Shown here piece by piece: positions 1 to 10,828 of a DNA stretch of 64,000 nucleotides. The DNA is from Aquila chrysaetos chrysaetos (lineage: Eukaryota > Chordata > Aves > Accipitriformes > Accipitridae), in assembly GCF_900496995.4 (NCBI RefSeq), contig NC_044010.1:868001-932000 (forward strand), written 5' to 3'. Made by a program: the position numbers and the translations under genes. Each line of letters starts with the position of its first letter. The stretch's first letter is position 1. A model generated the notes under the pieces. That model saw nothing but the letters and a program-made list of their open reading frames with translations, did no database searches and was not told the DNA's origin.

Positions 1-990
1 CGGGATAAGGGATTGGGACGGAGCCATAGCCGGGAGCCCGTTGACCACAGCGAGGAGGAGAGAGGAGCCAGGCTGGAGGCTGGGCAGCCTGCCTTGAAGA
101 GGCGCTGGTCAGGGCACCCCAGGAGACTGGCACTGCTGCAGTGCCGTCCTGTGGGCACCGCTTCGTGGCACTGCCTGTCACCAGGGCACCGTCTCGCTGG
201 AGTTCGCGCTGCAGCGATTCCCCCTCCCCGCCGGGCAGGCCAGCGTGGCGAAGACCTTTTCCCCCCAAGCCAGGGCCACCAGTCCCCGTGTGCTGCTGCG
301 ATTCCCCCGAGCTGGGCACTGCTCCCAGGAAGCCCGCACTGCTGCAGTGTCGTGGCTGATGCAGCTATTGCTTGCTCGACTGTCACCTCCTCTTCCCTGC
401 TGCCCCCCCCCCTCCCCTGTGTGGTGTGGGGCTGTGCAGATAAGAAAACATCCCCTCTCCTCCCTCCCTCTCCCTGGGACCCGGCTGAGCGTCTGTGTTT
501 ATGTCAACACCTCGGGAGACTTGCGGGGGGGGGGGCTGGTCTGCTCTGAGGCTGGGTCCTCTCCCCAGGCAGTGCCCAAACTGAGCTTTGCCTCCTCCCC
601 ACTGCCGCCCTCCTCCCCCAGGTAAAGCTCCATCCCGCAGCACCTCCCGGCAATGCCCTTGGGAGCACCACCTATCCTTCTTGGTTGCCCCCCCCCCCCC
701 CCCCCCCACCTCCTGCAATTCCCTAGGTTCACATCTGCAATGATGCTTGCCGGGGGTAGGGAAGGAGGGAGTACCTGAAATTAAAATATGAAAGAAAAGT
801 GAGAAGGGGGGGGGGGGTGTGAGGAGAAAGAGGTGGGAGGAGCAGGGGGAGGAAGTGAGGGGAGTTTAGTTCTTAATGCCGCTCACCGCCGTCCTTCTCC
901 GCAGGGACCCCAAAGTGCGTGTGGGGTTTGGAGGGCACGGGGTGGGGGAGCAGAAATAGGCGGTGAGGGGGGTGCTGGCCGTGGGGAGCC
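1..990. other. Intergenic, no recognised gene
   Basis: I see no coding exon here on either strand. The stretch is GC-rich with long homopolymers, including C20 at 688-707 and shorter G runs near 520 and 810. By synteny the neighbour beyond position 1 should be ENO2 on the minus strand, so this may be its first intron or flank. That is inference only, and no enolase coding sequence is present. Confidence 0.5.
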
Positions 991-996
991 ACTTAC

Positions 997-1200
997 CTTC
1001 CTAGGGCGGGGGTGAACGAGAGACTGAGAAAGTGCTGGTAGAAAGGAGAGAGGACGAAGCTGAGGAGGGATGCAGGACCTCAAGGGGAGATGATGTGTCC
1101 TCTAAGCCAACGGCGGCGGCGGCAGCAGGGATGGAGACGCCCCTGATAGGGCCGGGACAGCAGCATGTGACCCAGAGCTGCGATGAGTCAGGATTTAGCA
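997..1200 (-). other. Candidate non-coding first exon of the neighbouring gene (ENO2 by synteny)
   Basis: On the minus strand a textbook 5' splice site, GAAG|GTAAGTGG, sits with its exon edge at 997. The sequence just upstream of it, up to about 1200, is GC-rich and includes a short CGG-type repeat at 1110-1125. It has no useful open frame, as expected for a 5' UTR exon. Vertebrate ENO2 has a non-coding exon 1 and should lie next to LRRC23 in this orientation. Both the upstream limit and the gene assignment are inferred. Confidence 0.3.
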
Positions 1201-1663
1201 AAGCTTTGCAAACAGCACGTAGGGGATGGAGAGAGAAGGAGAGGGAGACGGAGAGGGGATAGACACAGGCAGACGAGGGCGAGAGCGCCAGGGAATAGGA
1301 GTGGGTGTGCAGGATAAACAATTCCAGTCACTCCAGGCTCATTAATTATTTTCATTCAAATCAGAAAATCTTGTAGGGGTTTGGGGAGCCGTAAATCGAA
1401 CCACAGAACCTGTAACTCTTCCCTTTCCCCTTTTCCCCCTCGGGCCTACTGAGAATAGAGCATATGAGTGCAGTGACTGCAAAAACACTGCAGCACATCA
1501 GGGCAGCTTCCAGGACCAGGGCGCGTAGCCCTCCTCTTTTCTCCAGGGGCAAAATGAGGTGAAGGTAGCTCTGGTACCCACAGCTCTCTTTCCCAGCCGC
1601 ACATGCGGGGGAAGGCATCTCCGAATCTTGACTGGCGCTGGGAACCGGTGTTAAAAACAGGGG

Positions 1664-4600
1664 TCACTCAGTCACATCACCCTGGAGAGATCCTTCCATT
1701 TCCTGAAGAAGGAAAGAGGGAGAAGTAAAATGACTCCACGCCCGACTTCTTTTCCCCTTTCACCGCTCAGTTCTGCTAGCGGGGTCGGGAATGGCAGTAG
1801 GGTTGTGATGCTGGCCATCACACCCAGGTTGCGAAGCTCGGCCTCTGTTGCAGGCTCCCCTGCCCTTGGGACCGACCTCCCTCAGCCTTCTCCTCACGTA
1901 ATCTAGAGGAGGAGAGGCTTGATCAGCATGTTTGATCCTCTTTCCCTTCACTTCCTTCTCCTTCCCCCACCACGCTGTTCTCACCTTTTCTTCTTCCTGC
2001 CTTTTCTGACGGATTTTATTTGCCTCCACCCGCTCATCTTGCTCAAATAATTCCTTGTCGAGGCGTTGCAGGTGTGGCAGCAGGACCAGGACCTCCAGAC
2101 GGTAATTGGGTTCATCAGAGCACGGATTGTCCAACAACACCAGTGCCTGCAGCATGGGCAGGACCTGCAGTTTTGCCACCTCCTGAAGGTTACTGATCTC
2201 ATTGTTCCTGAAGAAGAAGCAGCACAGAGAGCAGGGGAGAGACATGTGTAAGTAGTGAGATCCCTTCGGAACAGTAAGCTGACAAGACAGACAAAGCTAA
2301 ACTTAGCATCATGATAGACCTTAGACCACAGACCTGTGATCTAAGATCCAGATCTGTCTGCAGCTCCCCAGACTGAGGGACAAAAAGGACATCTCCTCTG
2401 GATGGATTTCTCTGTGCTCAAACAGTCCATTGAATTGTGTGATATCGCCATTGCCTTGTATGGCAAATGCCGAGAAGTAAAGGGCACTTGCTGTCATGTC
2501 CAGGATACAGAGGACACACTTAGAGGCATCCAAAGGAGTTATGGCAGGGAATAAAAAGTATGAGGTGGGGTGTGAGACTGACTGGAGAGGCAGATCTTTT
2601 CTGAGAAGCCCAGGAAAGGCCCTGGCTGTTACACTCCTAGGCAGCTGAGTGCTGAACACCAGTTAAGGACAGTAAAAATCAACCCATCCCCATCAGGTCT
2701 TCAACTTCCAAAGCAAGCAGAAAATCCTAAAGATCTAAATGGGAGTACAGCCTGATGAAGGGGCCTCTGGTCCCAACACAGAGCAGGGAGGACCCACCGT
2801 AGATTGAGGTACTGCAGGCACTTCATGCTACTACAGAATCCATCCAGGGTCTCAAGCTGGTTGTCACGCAGGTGCAGAGCCGCCAGCTGCCCTAGTCCCT
2901 CAAGGCCTTCAAGGCTCCGAATGGTGTTCTGGGCCTGAGCACCAGGGGGGCAGGAAGAGAGAAGGAAAAAGGGGACACACAGGAGAGGAAATAGCAGTTA
3001 TTTCTGGCCTTTAAAGCTCTTTCTAACCTTCAGACTCCCTACCACTCACAACACAGCCTTCTCTGAAGCTAGATCAAGATGCTCATGGTCTTGGCTAAAT
3101 GGGTTCTAAGCGTTCAGATTCAAGGACCAAAAGAAGCACGGACCTGAGCCTGAAACAGGCGTATTTAAAAAAAAAACACCAGCCCCTCTCAGTCACATAG
3201 TCCATGTAGTCCAGGGATCTTCCAGTGTCAGCTGCTTCTCTTGTGGGGGAAATCTGCTACCAAGAAGTCTCTCTTCTACTCCTCTAGGAGCAGAAGCAGG
3301 CTGTGTGTTCCTAAGAGAGGTTGCAGGGGGATGGGGGTTGTTGGTTGGTTTAATTTTAAGCTTTTCCAGATATAATTGTTGTTATCCACCCGCAGGTGTA
3401 CCTTCTTGCAACAAATCTGACAACAATCATACGGCAGGAAGAACGCGTCCTATCGGTTCAAAATTCCCCACCATTGAATTTCATTCATTTCACTGTGATG
3501 TGAGTTATGAGACTGGGAAATACGAAGTGCTGAATTTCAGCAGTAGTTTCACAGCAGGATTTGGGCTGGAAAAGACCATTAGAGGTCTGCAGCCCAAGCC
3601 TGGGCTCACCGCAGTGCTAGCCCCAACGCTAGGTCCGGCTGCTCACCGCCTTGTGCAGCCAGGTTTGGAACATCCCTGGTAACTACAACCTCCCCGCCAC
3701 GTTCTGCAGCCTGGAGTTGAGCAGGGCTTCGCTTGCGGTTGTGGCTCAGGGCTGCAGTCTCTAAGGATGCAGATACCTGAACGGGAAGCAGGGAGAGAGG
3801 TGTTGATGTGCTCTCTGTTCCTTGTTGGTACCCAGGCAGTGACGTGGCCAATGCCTGAGACTCATAAAAGGGGCACAGGCTGAACTGGTGGGATAGGAGA
3901 ACAGTTTAGGACTGGGTCACTCAGGAAAAGGACATTTTGTAGAAAAGGAGGACTCTAATGGAAAGTGGACAAGGAAAAGCCTGGACCAGCTGGGCCAAGT
4001 AAAGAGGGTAACACAAGGACAAAAAGAGGAAAGTTGGAGATGTAGTGAAGGTTGTGTGAACAGATTTAACAACCAGAAAGGACTAGTAAATTGTACCTCA
4101 GAGGAAATCAGGAGCTGGTGTGAGAAATAGGGTGGGGAGCTTACAGACCGCTGCTCTGTAAAATGAATAGTAACCTCCCATCACCCTCACTTTCTTCATT
4201 ACTTCAGCGTGAATAGTTTTAATGGCTCTGGCCCTGCAAGCACTAACAGCGCAATGCAGAATGGATTCTTTTCAGGCTTGTTCCCCCCCCCCCCCAAATC
4301 AAATAACATTCTGTATGCCACCTTTAATGAAATGATCACATCGTCACCTTATCTTAGATACCAGTTCTTCACATAGAAGTAATGCCACCATTTCTTATGG
4401 AAAGCTACTATAATATGTTCCCCATGGTTCCCTCTCCCCTTCCTGCACGCCTGGCCTTGCTCTAGCTAGCCTTTGACACCACTGCTGCACGATGACCAGG
4501 AACTAACACAGCCCTACTGACAGCAGCGATCCTCAAACCGATACAAGTGCCACATGGTACGCAGCCAGCTCGTAGTCTTCCTGATAGTAGGTGTAACTGT

Positions 4601-7530
4601 TTTAATGCTAAATTTCATCTGCAACTATGTCATACAAATTTGGTTCAGTTCCTTTAAATTTAACGCTTTGTCTCGAACCCCGTCCTTGAGGCATCAGATA
4701 CATCTTACCCATCAAGTAATAGTAACATCTTTATAGAGAAAGCAAAGCACTACAGGGAGAGGTCCCCCTCCAAAATGATTTAGTGAGCAGGTGGACATGA
4801 GAGACAGGTTCAAGCCCCAAAGATTCCTGAGAAATGAGTCATTTGTTCTAGTTTTAATAATCACGTCTTGCAATTTGCCCGCTTCATCTGTGCAGCTCAG
4901 AAATTCCTCAGTCATGCCAGGAACCTACTCTAAATATAGGTGCTCTGTTTGCTTCCCTCCAGTCATTCACTAAAGTGACGGGTTTTACTTTGAAATTCTG
5001 TATTGTATCTAGTGACTTATCCACTTCATCCCTTCTTCCAGCACCTCTAGTCCTAAAATCTGTTTTCTACCAGAAAATTGCAGGCAATCTCAGCAAGCAA
5101 TCTCCTCTGTGTTTTCTGCCAGGGAGTCTTGATGAAAAGAAACCATATAGCTTTTCAAAGCCTTTATCATCTTTAATTGCTTTTTAAGAGGCAGTGACTC
5201 AGGACACCTATGCAGTCTTCGCAAGCTGTAGCACTGTGTGATGCATAGGACTAAGCCATACATACTTTCTTCGCTTGCCTCTCTAGGAGTAAATGTTTCC
5301 TGAAGCAATTGTTGATGGTACTAGGAAATTGCTTCTCCTATCTTAGTTTCACTGCGATATTCAATCAGTTTCTTTTTTGGCAGCTGAAGGTGTGAATCAT
5401 ATAATTGTGCTGGTTTTAAACCAGTATTTGATTAGGCTCATCAGGGAGGAGAAAGAGGCATCGCCTCCCCCTGTCACCCAGAGCAAACCGGTTGCTTTCC
5501 CCACTGACCTCCGGGAGTCCAGGGACACACCGAATACAGGCTGGCCTAACACTGCCAGAAGAGAATACCGCTGTCCTGTAGGATGCCAGGAGGGTAGCAC
5601 CAGACGCACTGAACATTGCCAACTCCTCTGCTCTCTGCAGAGGAATTACTGGTCAGCGGCTATTTTGCACTATTGGGGCAGACAGCATAGAAGGAGCTAC
5701 CCCAAAGAAGTGATTTTGTCTCTTTAGCGCTCTGAAATCTGTTCCTCTCTCGGCCTGAGACGATTGAACTGAACGGGCTAGCATGAAAATTATGCTGCTT
5801 TGAAGGGGACAGCATCTCCCTTCCTCCCACTGACTGGAGGTGCCAGGCTCTGCAGCAGCTCTGTCCCACTCCCCTAGCTGGCTGATCCCTTACCAGATAG
5901 AGGTTCCTGAGCTTGGGAAGATTGAGCCCTGCTGTGCTCTCTAGCATGTTTCCTCGCAGCTCCAGGATTTGCAGGCTGAACAATTGGCCGTGACTCAGGC
6001 CCAGTGCTGTCTGGATTTTATTTCCTGAGTGCCAGAGGAGGAAGAAATGAGAGAGTTAATCCCACCCAAAGAGAGTGTCCTATGGGCACAAGAATGAAGA
6101 GAGGTGATCTGCATCACCTTTCAGGCTGAGGTTGGCTAAGCGGGGGTGAGTAATGCCCTCCATATCCTTGATGCGGTTGTGAGCAAAGCTGATGATCTGG
6201 AGGTAGGGCAGCTCCTGCATGCAGGCACTGGTAAGCAGGTTCCCATCCACCTTCAGCCAAAGCAGGTGGGTTAGGCCACTCAGCGGAGACAAATCTTGCA
6301 GCTTGTTCTCTGACAAATCCACGTACCGCAGGTGAATGAAACATTCGAGGAGGCTGATATCTGTCAAGCCCCTGTGGGAGAGAGGATGTGAATAAAACGT
6401 CTCGCATATTTCCCCCTGCTACCAGCTTTCAGTTTGCTCCTTGCCACTACTAGAGGGAGGGCATCCTCCTCTCCCACTTCCCTGCTGTCCTAGGAAGCCT
6501 TGCTGGAGAGAAGGAAGAAAAAGGCAGACGTTAGGGAGAGGCAAAACAGTCTGTAAACAAGGCTGAATGGTAAGATTGGAACTGCTTTCCTGGCACAGGG
6601 AGTACTGATTCCCATTGAACTGTATCTGTCAGAAGAGGGCAGAACCAGAGCAGAAAAGGGGGTAAGTTTGAGGGGGTGGGTCTGTTAGACAGTAGTGGCA
6701 ACACCAAGGACTCTGTGGAAGGACTTTCCTAGTGGGAAAAAGCTGGTTGAGATACCCGTGAGGCTGATGAAAGACACAGTCTTCCTGAGGCCTGTTAGTT
6801 AGGTCTAGGGTTATGTGAGTGTACTGATGGGGCTAAGGCTCCAAAGCTGTCCCCAGGCCACTGTGGCACTGTACTTCCAAGTGCATGCCTTAAAGGTTAG
6901 CAGTTAACAGGAGAGATGCTTAATGGATATTTCTCAAAGTGACTGTGGGGAGGTCACCCTGTTCAGGTCCCCCTAGGAGACCACAGTCCAGAGCGACAGG
7001 CAGGCTCCCCTCAGTCTAGGGGGACACTGATGTTCCCACCGGCGTGCCTGGCTACGGTGGAGGCAGTCCCCAGCTCAGGGCTGGGGATGGGCAAGCTATG
7101 TGGAGGCACAGACTGGAAGCCAGAGAGCTGGAGAACATGGCTCTCTGGAAACGCTCCGGCCCCACACAGCCGGTCACCAGTGGCCTTACCGCACAGCTGC
7201 TCCGTGGCTACATAGATGCCACGGGGAGGAGGAGGAGGCCTTCTCCTGGGGCGGGTGTTGCACACTCACTTGTATTTGGCTTCCAATTTCACATAGGCGT
7301 GGGCCAGGCCATTGCCGGTCTTACAGAGGAGAGAGAGGCCTTCCTTCACGACCTCCTCCGTCAGGGGACACGGGGCCAGCACCTGGGAGAGAAGGAGAGA
7401 GCACAACGCCAGCGCTGGCCTAACCACAGCCAGAGGGTGCGGAGACCGCCTCCCTCACCTGTTCTTCCTCCTCCTCCTCCTCCTCCTCCTGCAGGCTGTA
7501 CTCGTCCCCCTCCGGCTCCTCGCCCTCCAT
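1664..7530 (-). CDS. LRRC23: Leucine-rich repeat-containing protein 23 (radial spoke protein)
   Basis: Seven coding exons on the minus strand: 7459-7530, 7270-7382, 6118-6371, 5894-6024, 2798-2934, 1985-2207 and 1664-1702. All junctions are GT-AG, and the 969 nt join in phase to give 322 aa (human about 343). The protein starts with an acidic tail containing a nine-Glu run (residues 15-23), followed by consecutive leucine-rich repeats (about 60-250). Repeat cores such as LRYVDLSENKL, LANLSLKGNKI, LQILELRGN and LRNLYLAQNTI are visible, and several cross exon junctions, which confirms the splicing. An LRR-cap-like segment (NPCSDEPNYR) and a charged helical tail follow. The last exon adds only 12 residues. 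The family is a component of the motile-cilium and sperm-flagellum radial spoke. The acceptor at 2935/2936 was preferred to one six bases further in because it restores the repeat residues AQN. I saw no canonical AATAAA downstream. Confidence 0.95.
2935..5893 (-). other. LRRC23 intron 4
   Basis: This 2.96-kb intron is the largest in LRRC23. It contains no further exon that I can recognise. It holds a C-run near 4285 and an old LINE-like remnant at about 4560-5320. Most of the remainder is unremarkable, moderately AT-rich sequence. Confidence 0.7.
4560..5320 (-). mobile_element. Ancient CR1-like LINE remnant (reverse-transcriptase region)
   Basis: Read on the plus strand this resembles the antisense of old CR1 reverse-transcriptase sequence. 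The best stretch is about 4870-5030, with a 'ctctaaatataggtg ... ccctccagtcattca' core and a later 'gtgacttatcca'. These match my memory of reptile/bird CR1 consensus sequence. It is very diverged and carries no usable frame. The limits are approximate, and the CR1 assignment rests on pattern memory rather than an alignment. Confidence 0.35.
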
Positions 7531-7608
7531 CCCCACAGGCCCCGCCGAGGGAGCTCCCTCAGGCCCGGCGGCCGCCGCCACCTTGGGCTGCACGGGCCGC
7601 GGCGCCCC

Positions 7609-7623
7609 GCTGCCATGGAAACC
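7609..7623 (+). promoter_or_regulatory. RFX X-box-like motif, proximal copy
   Basis: GCTGCCATGGAAACC fits the RFX palindrome (GTTGCCATGGCAAC) with mismatches at the second base of the left arm and at the Y of the right arm (GAAAC). It is embedded in a GGCGCC-flanked context that is repeated 60 bp away. Confidence 0.5.
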
Positions 7624-7668
7624 GAGGGGCGGGGGGAGGAGGAGGAGGAGGAGGCGGGGCCCGGCGCC

Positions 7669-7683
7669 GCTGCCATAGCAACC
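7669..7683 (+). promoter_or_regulatory. RFX X-box motif, distal copy
   Basis: GCTGCCATAGCAACC keeps both half-sites (CTGCC and AGCAAC) of the X-box consensus with the normal two-base spacer. It is the better match of the two copies. Confidence 0.6.
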
Positions 7684-8309
7684 GCGCTGAGCGACAGCGC
7701 CGGGGCGGGGCGGGGCGTTGTTGCTTCCCGCGCTGGGCAGGCGGGGTCGCTGCTTCAGCCTCAGGCGCGCAGGCCTCGTCCTCCGGGCTTTCTCTGAGAG
7801 AGCCCTTCCCTCACCAGAGTTGTCCTTGTCCCCCGACTCTGGGCCTTTCTGCGCCCTCATACGGGGCAAATATGAGAGCCAAAGTCTCGTCAGATCTGAG
7901 TAAACCACCCCCCCCAAAAAAAAAAAAAACCACCTGAAAAAACCAACCCCGATGACTTCTGGTATTTCACAGGCAGTGTTCCGGTTAGCACATCCTGCCG
8001 CCAGCGCTCGGCTTCCCACAGCAACGCGGGCGCCGCTAATTTGCCGTTCATCGGCCATCCAAGCTCCCCGTGGTTTCTTTTTTGCATCATCCCGCCGGTC
8101 GTACTCCTCCCAGCTGACCGCTGGTGTCAGCTTGCGGCTCCGACTGCAACGGCTTGTCATTTTTGGTATTAAATTCCACGTGGAAAGCTCAGACCGTGTC
8201 TCGCCTTCATCAGAAGCGCTTTGTGAGCCCACCCTGCCGTCCCAAGCGCTCCCGGCCCTTCCTAGCTGGGCGACATCTGCAGTTACTAGGAGCGTATCCA
8301 GAAAAATGA

Positions 8310-8470
8310 AGGATCATTTCGGTGGGAAGGGACCACTGGAGGTCGTCCTGTCCACCCCAAAGCTCAAAAACGGGGCCGGCTTCGAAGTCAGGCTGGGCTG
8401 CACAGGGTGCTGGTCACTCAGGTGGTGAATATCTCCGAGGATATTCCCTCTGGTAAACGTTTAATTAACA
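8310..8470 (-). mobile_element. CR1 LINE 3' fragment, diverged
   Basis: The plus strand reads 'ggtgggaagggaccactgga ... ggtcgtcctgtccacccc ... gaatatctccgagga'. This is the antisense of the CR1 3' end (consensus 'ttggaagggacctctggaggtcatctagtccaaccc'). It is short, 5'-truncated and clearly mutated, so it is an old copy lying minus-strand sense. Confidence 0.7.
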
Positions 8471-10805
8471 CGTTGAGCAGAATTAGGCTCGGGCTCTGCA
8501 TGAAACCTCCCACAATGTGATTTCCCGGGTGCCACGAAGCGGTTTTTGGGGTACGGTGTCCATGTCTGCTGCGGGTGACGCCGCTTCAGCCCTCTCCTGC
8601 AGGCAGACGCCATCAGTGCCTGCCCGGCTTTGGGACCCGTGGGTGGCTGTGCCCCCGTCGGCTGCCGAGCGGAGCCGGGTGTTTACCGGCCGGGAATGCT
8701 GCTCGGAGCTGACGGCCGCCGGTGCTTTGCGGTTAGTGCCGAAGTCCAAGGCCCTACTCCCTTTCCCGCCGGTGCACTTTGCTCCTTCGCAGCCCCCGGG
8801 GAACATCAAGTGTTAGATAAGCTGGTCCAAGCTGAGCCATGATGTGGTTTTCCACTACAGCCCCTGCAAAAAAAAAAAACCAACCCTCTACGCATAAAGC
8901 ACTCTAGCTCCTCTTGCTTTTGCTTTCCAAGGCTTTAAGAAGCCCTTCAGCAAATCGGTGCTGGAGGAAAAGCAATGACATGCTTTTCTTCCCATCCCTT
9001 GTCCCTTTATGCTGAAGAACGGGTAGAAGTCGCGTGTGCCTCTAGGCACATGTTTTATATGGTCTTACAACAGGAACATACGGCTCAGTTGCCTTGTTTC
9101 TAGATGACCAAAGAACTTAGAAGAAACATTATATGAGGAAACCTGAATCTTTAAAAGAAAGAAATTTTATGCAGGTTATATACTAAAAAAAAACAAAGAT
9201 CCCAAACCTAACTATACTGATCATTAAGGAGTTTATGTTCTAAAAGCTCATCTGCGCACCGGGAGACGGCAGCGGGGGGACACCCCAAAGCGCACCCTGC
9301 CGGGGTGCTCCCAGGCCCACCCCAGGAGCCATCGGCCCGTCTCCAGGAGCACAGGGGCACGACGGCAGGCGGGAACCCGAAATAAGAAAGGGACACCCTG
9401 CCAGGGCTGTCCCGGCCCCAGAGCACCTCTAGGGCTGGGGGGGTCACTGCGTTCAGGGGACACACGATGGGACGCAGGGGCAGAGCGTTTGGGCGTTGCA
9501 CGGGACTCTCTAGGGGAAGACCCAAGGGCAGGGTTTGGGTGATTTGTGGGGGATCAGGTGTGGGAGAACGGAGGGATACGGGAATAAAAAGGGCCGGTTG
9601 CGTCTCAGTGGTTTGTGATGGTTTGGCCGTGCCCCACGCCTGATCAGCGCAGCCCGTCCCGTCTTCTCGTTAACCTCCTTTCGCGCTTTGCCCCGGGCGA
9701 GGGACTCTCGTTACCCCGTGCGGGGGGTCTGGGGGGGTCTGGGTGCCAGCGGCTGGGACCGGTGCCCGCGGGGCAGCCCCTGGCGTGGGCGCAGGCAGGC
9801 GGGCGAGCGCGTGAGCGGCAGCGAGGGTGCAGCTGGGCCAGCCGGCGCGGGGGCCTGGGGGAGAGGAGAAGAGGCTGGGGGACCTGGGGGTCCCTGGGGG
9901 TGAGACCACCACAGGGGAGCTGGCTATGGGGGACCAGGGGGACTGAGAGACTGGGATTGAGGGGCAGCTGCTGGCCACTGCCTGAGCCCAGCTGCTGGAG
10001 GGACCTACGCTGTACATATGTGTGTGTACTACATATTTATAAAAATAGACACATATATATATGCATGCTCACTAGCCAGAGGAGGGGGTGGGATGAGGCC
10101 ACTGGTGCTGTGTTCATGCGAGTGCTCTGTGTGGCCATCCGTGTATATATGTGGTGTATATGCATATTTGTGTGTGGGTGCCTACTGGGAATACAAGCTC
10201 AGCCTAGCTACGGGTTGGGGCTGAGGACATGGAGCCGCAGCAGCCTTTCTCGGGCTGTCGCATCTGGCACAATGCATTTTTCCCAGCAGCAACCTGTTTT
10301 AAGATCTAACCACTACAATTCGCAGTGAGGATCTGGCAGTAGTTCCACTCCACGGAGCTGTGGTGCTGCCAGAAAGCAGACAAAAAGAAGAAAAACAAGA
10401 TCTGGCATTCCTGCTGATGCAGAAATTGTTTTCCATGAGTTTATTCCTCATTAAACAAATGCTTTCATGCCTCTCTATTCTCCTCAAAGCAGCAAGATCA
10501 ATGCTCAGTTCCCATCTGGGTTTTTTTTTCCTATGTAGGTCACTCTCCTGGGCTCTTGCCTAGCTCTGTGGGCAGGGCTGGGCAGGAGCTGGAACCAACA
10601 GTGGAGCTGCAGCCCGTGGCTGATCCCTGTGAGTGATCCTGTCTACCCACTGCCGGCAGCCTTAGGCACAGTCCATGTCCCTATCGAGTCACCACTGCTC
10701 TGGTCATGCCCACCCCAATGCCTTGAGGCACCACACTACGGTCATGCCCCAGCAACCTCTCAGAAACACTTACTCTGGTTATACAAACCACAGAACCTTC
10801 AGGAA

Positions 10806-10828
10806 TTTTTTTTTTTTTTTTTTTTTTT
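10806..10828 (+). repeat. Poly-T run
   Basis: Twenty-three consecutive T residues on the plus strand, between LRRC23 and TPI1. This could be the A-tail of a retroposed sequence in minus sense, but I recognise no element beside it. Confidence 0.9.

Larger units (their letters stand above)
7531..7760 (-). promoter_or_regulatory. LRRC23 promoter with GC boxes and two X-box motifs
   Basis: The region immediately upstream of the LRRC23 start is CpG-rich, with GGGGCGGGGC GC-box repeats at about 7701-7716. Two RFX X-box-like motifs, GCTGCCATGGAAACC and GCTGCCATAGCAACC, lie 79-93 and 139-153 bp upstream of the start codon. No TATA box is evident. X-boxes bound by RFX factors are the standard proximal element of ciliary genes, which fits the radial-spoke role of LRRC23. 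Confidence 0.6.

Noticed and set aside
7044-7937. A 297-codon plus-strand open frame across the LRRC23 first exons
   Set aside because: It is antisense to LRRC23 exons 1-2 and its GC-rich promoter. The proline and glycine runs come from the GAG repeats, and no family is recognised.
9688-9903. CpG-rich patch as a possible SPSB2 or other gene start
   Set aside because: No coding motif or convincing splice sites were found. It is kept only as part of the intergenic note.
10015-10170. TG/TA-rich tract as a regulatory RNA or Z-DNA element
   Set aside because: It is an ordinary low-complexity stretch of degenerate dinucleotides with no structure I could support.
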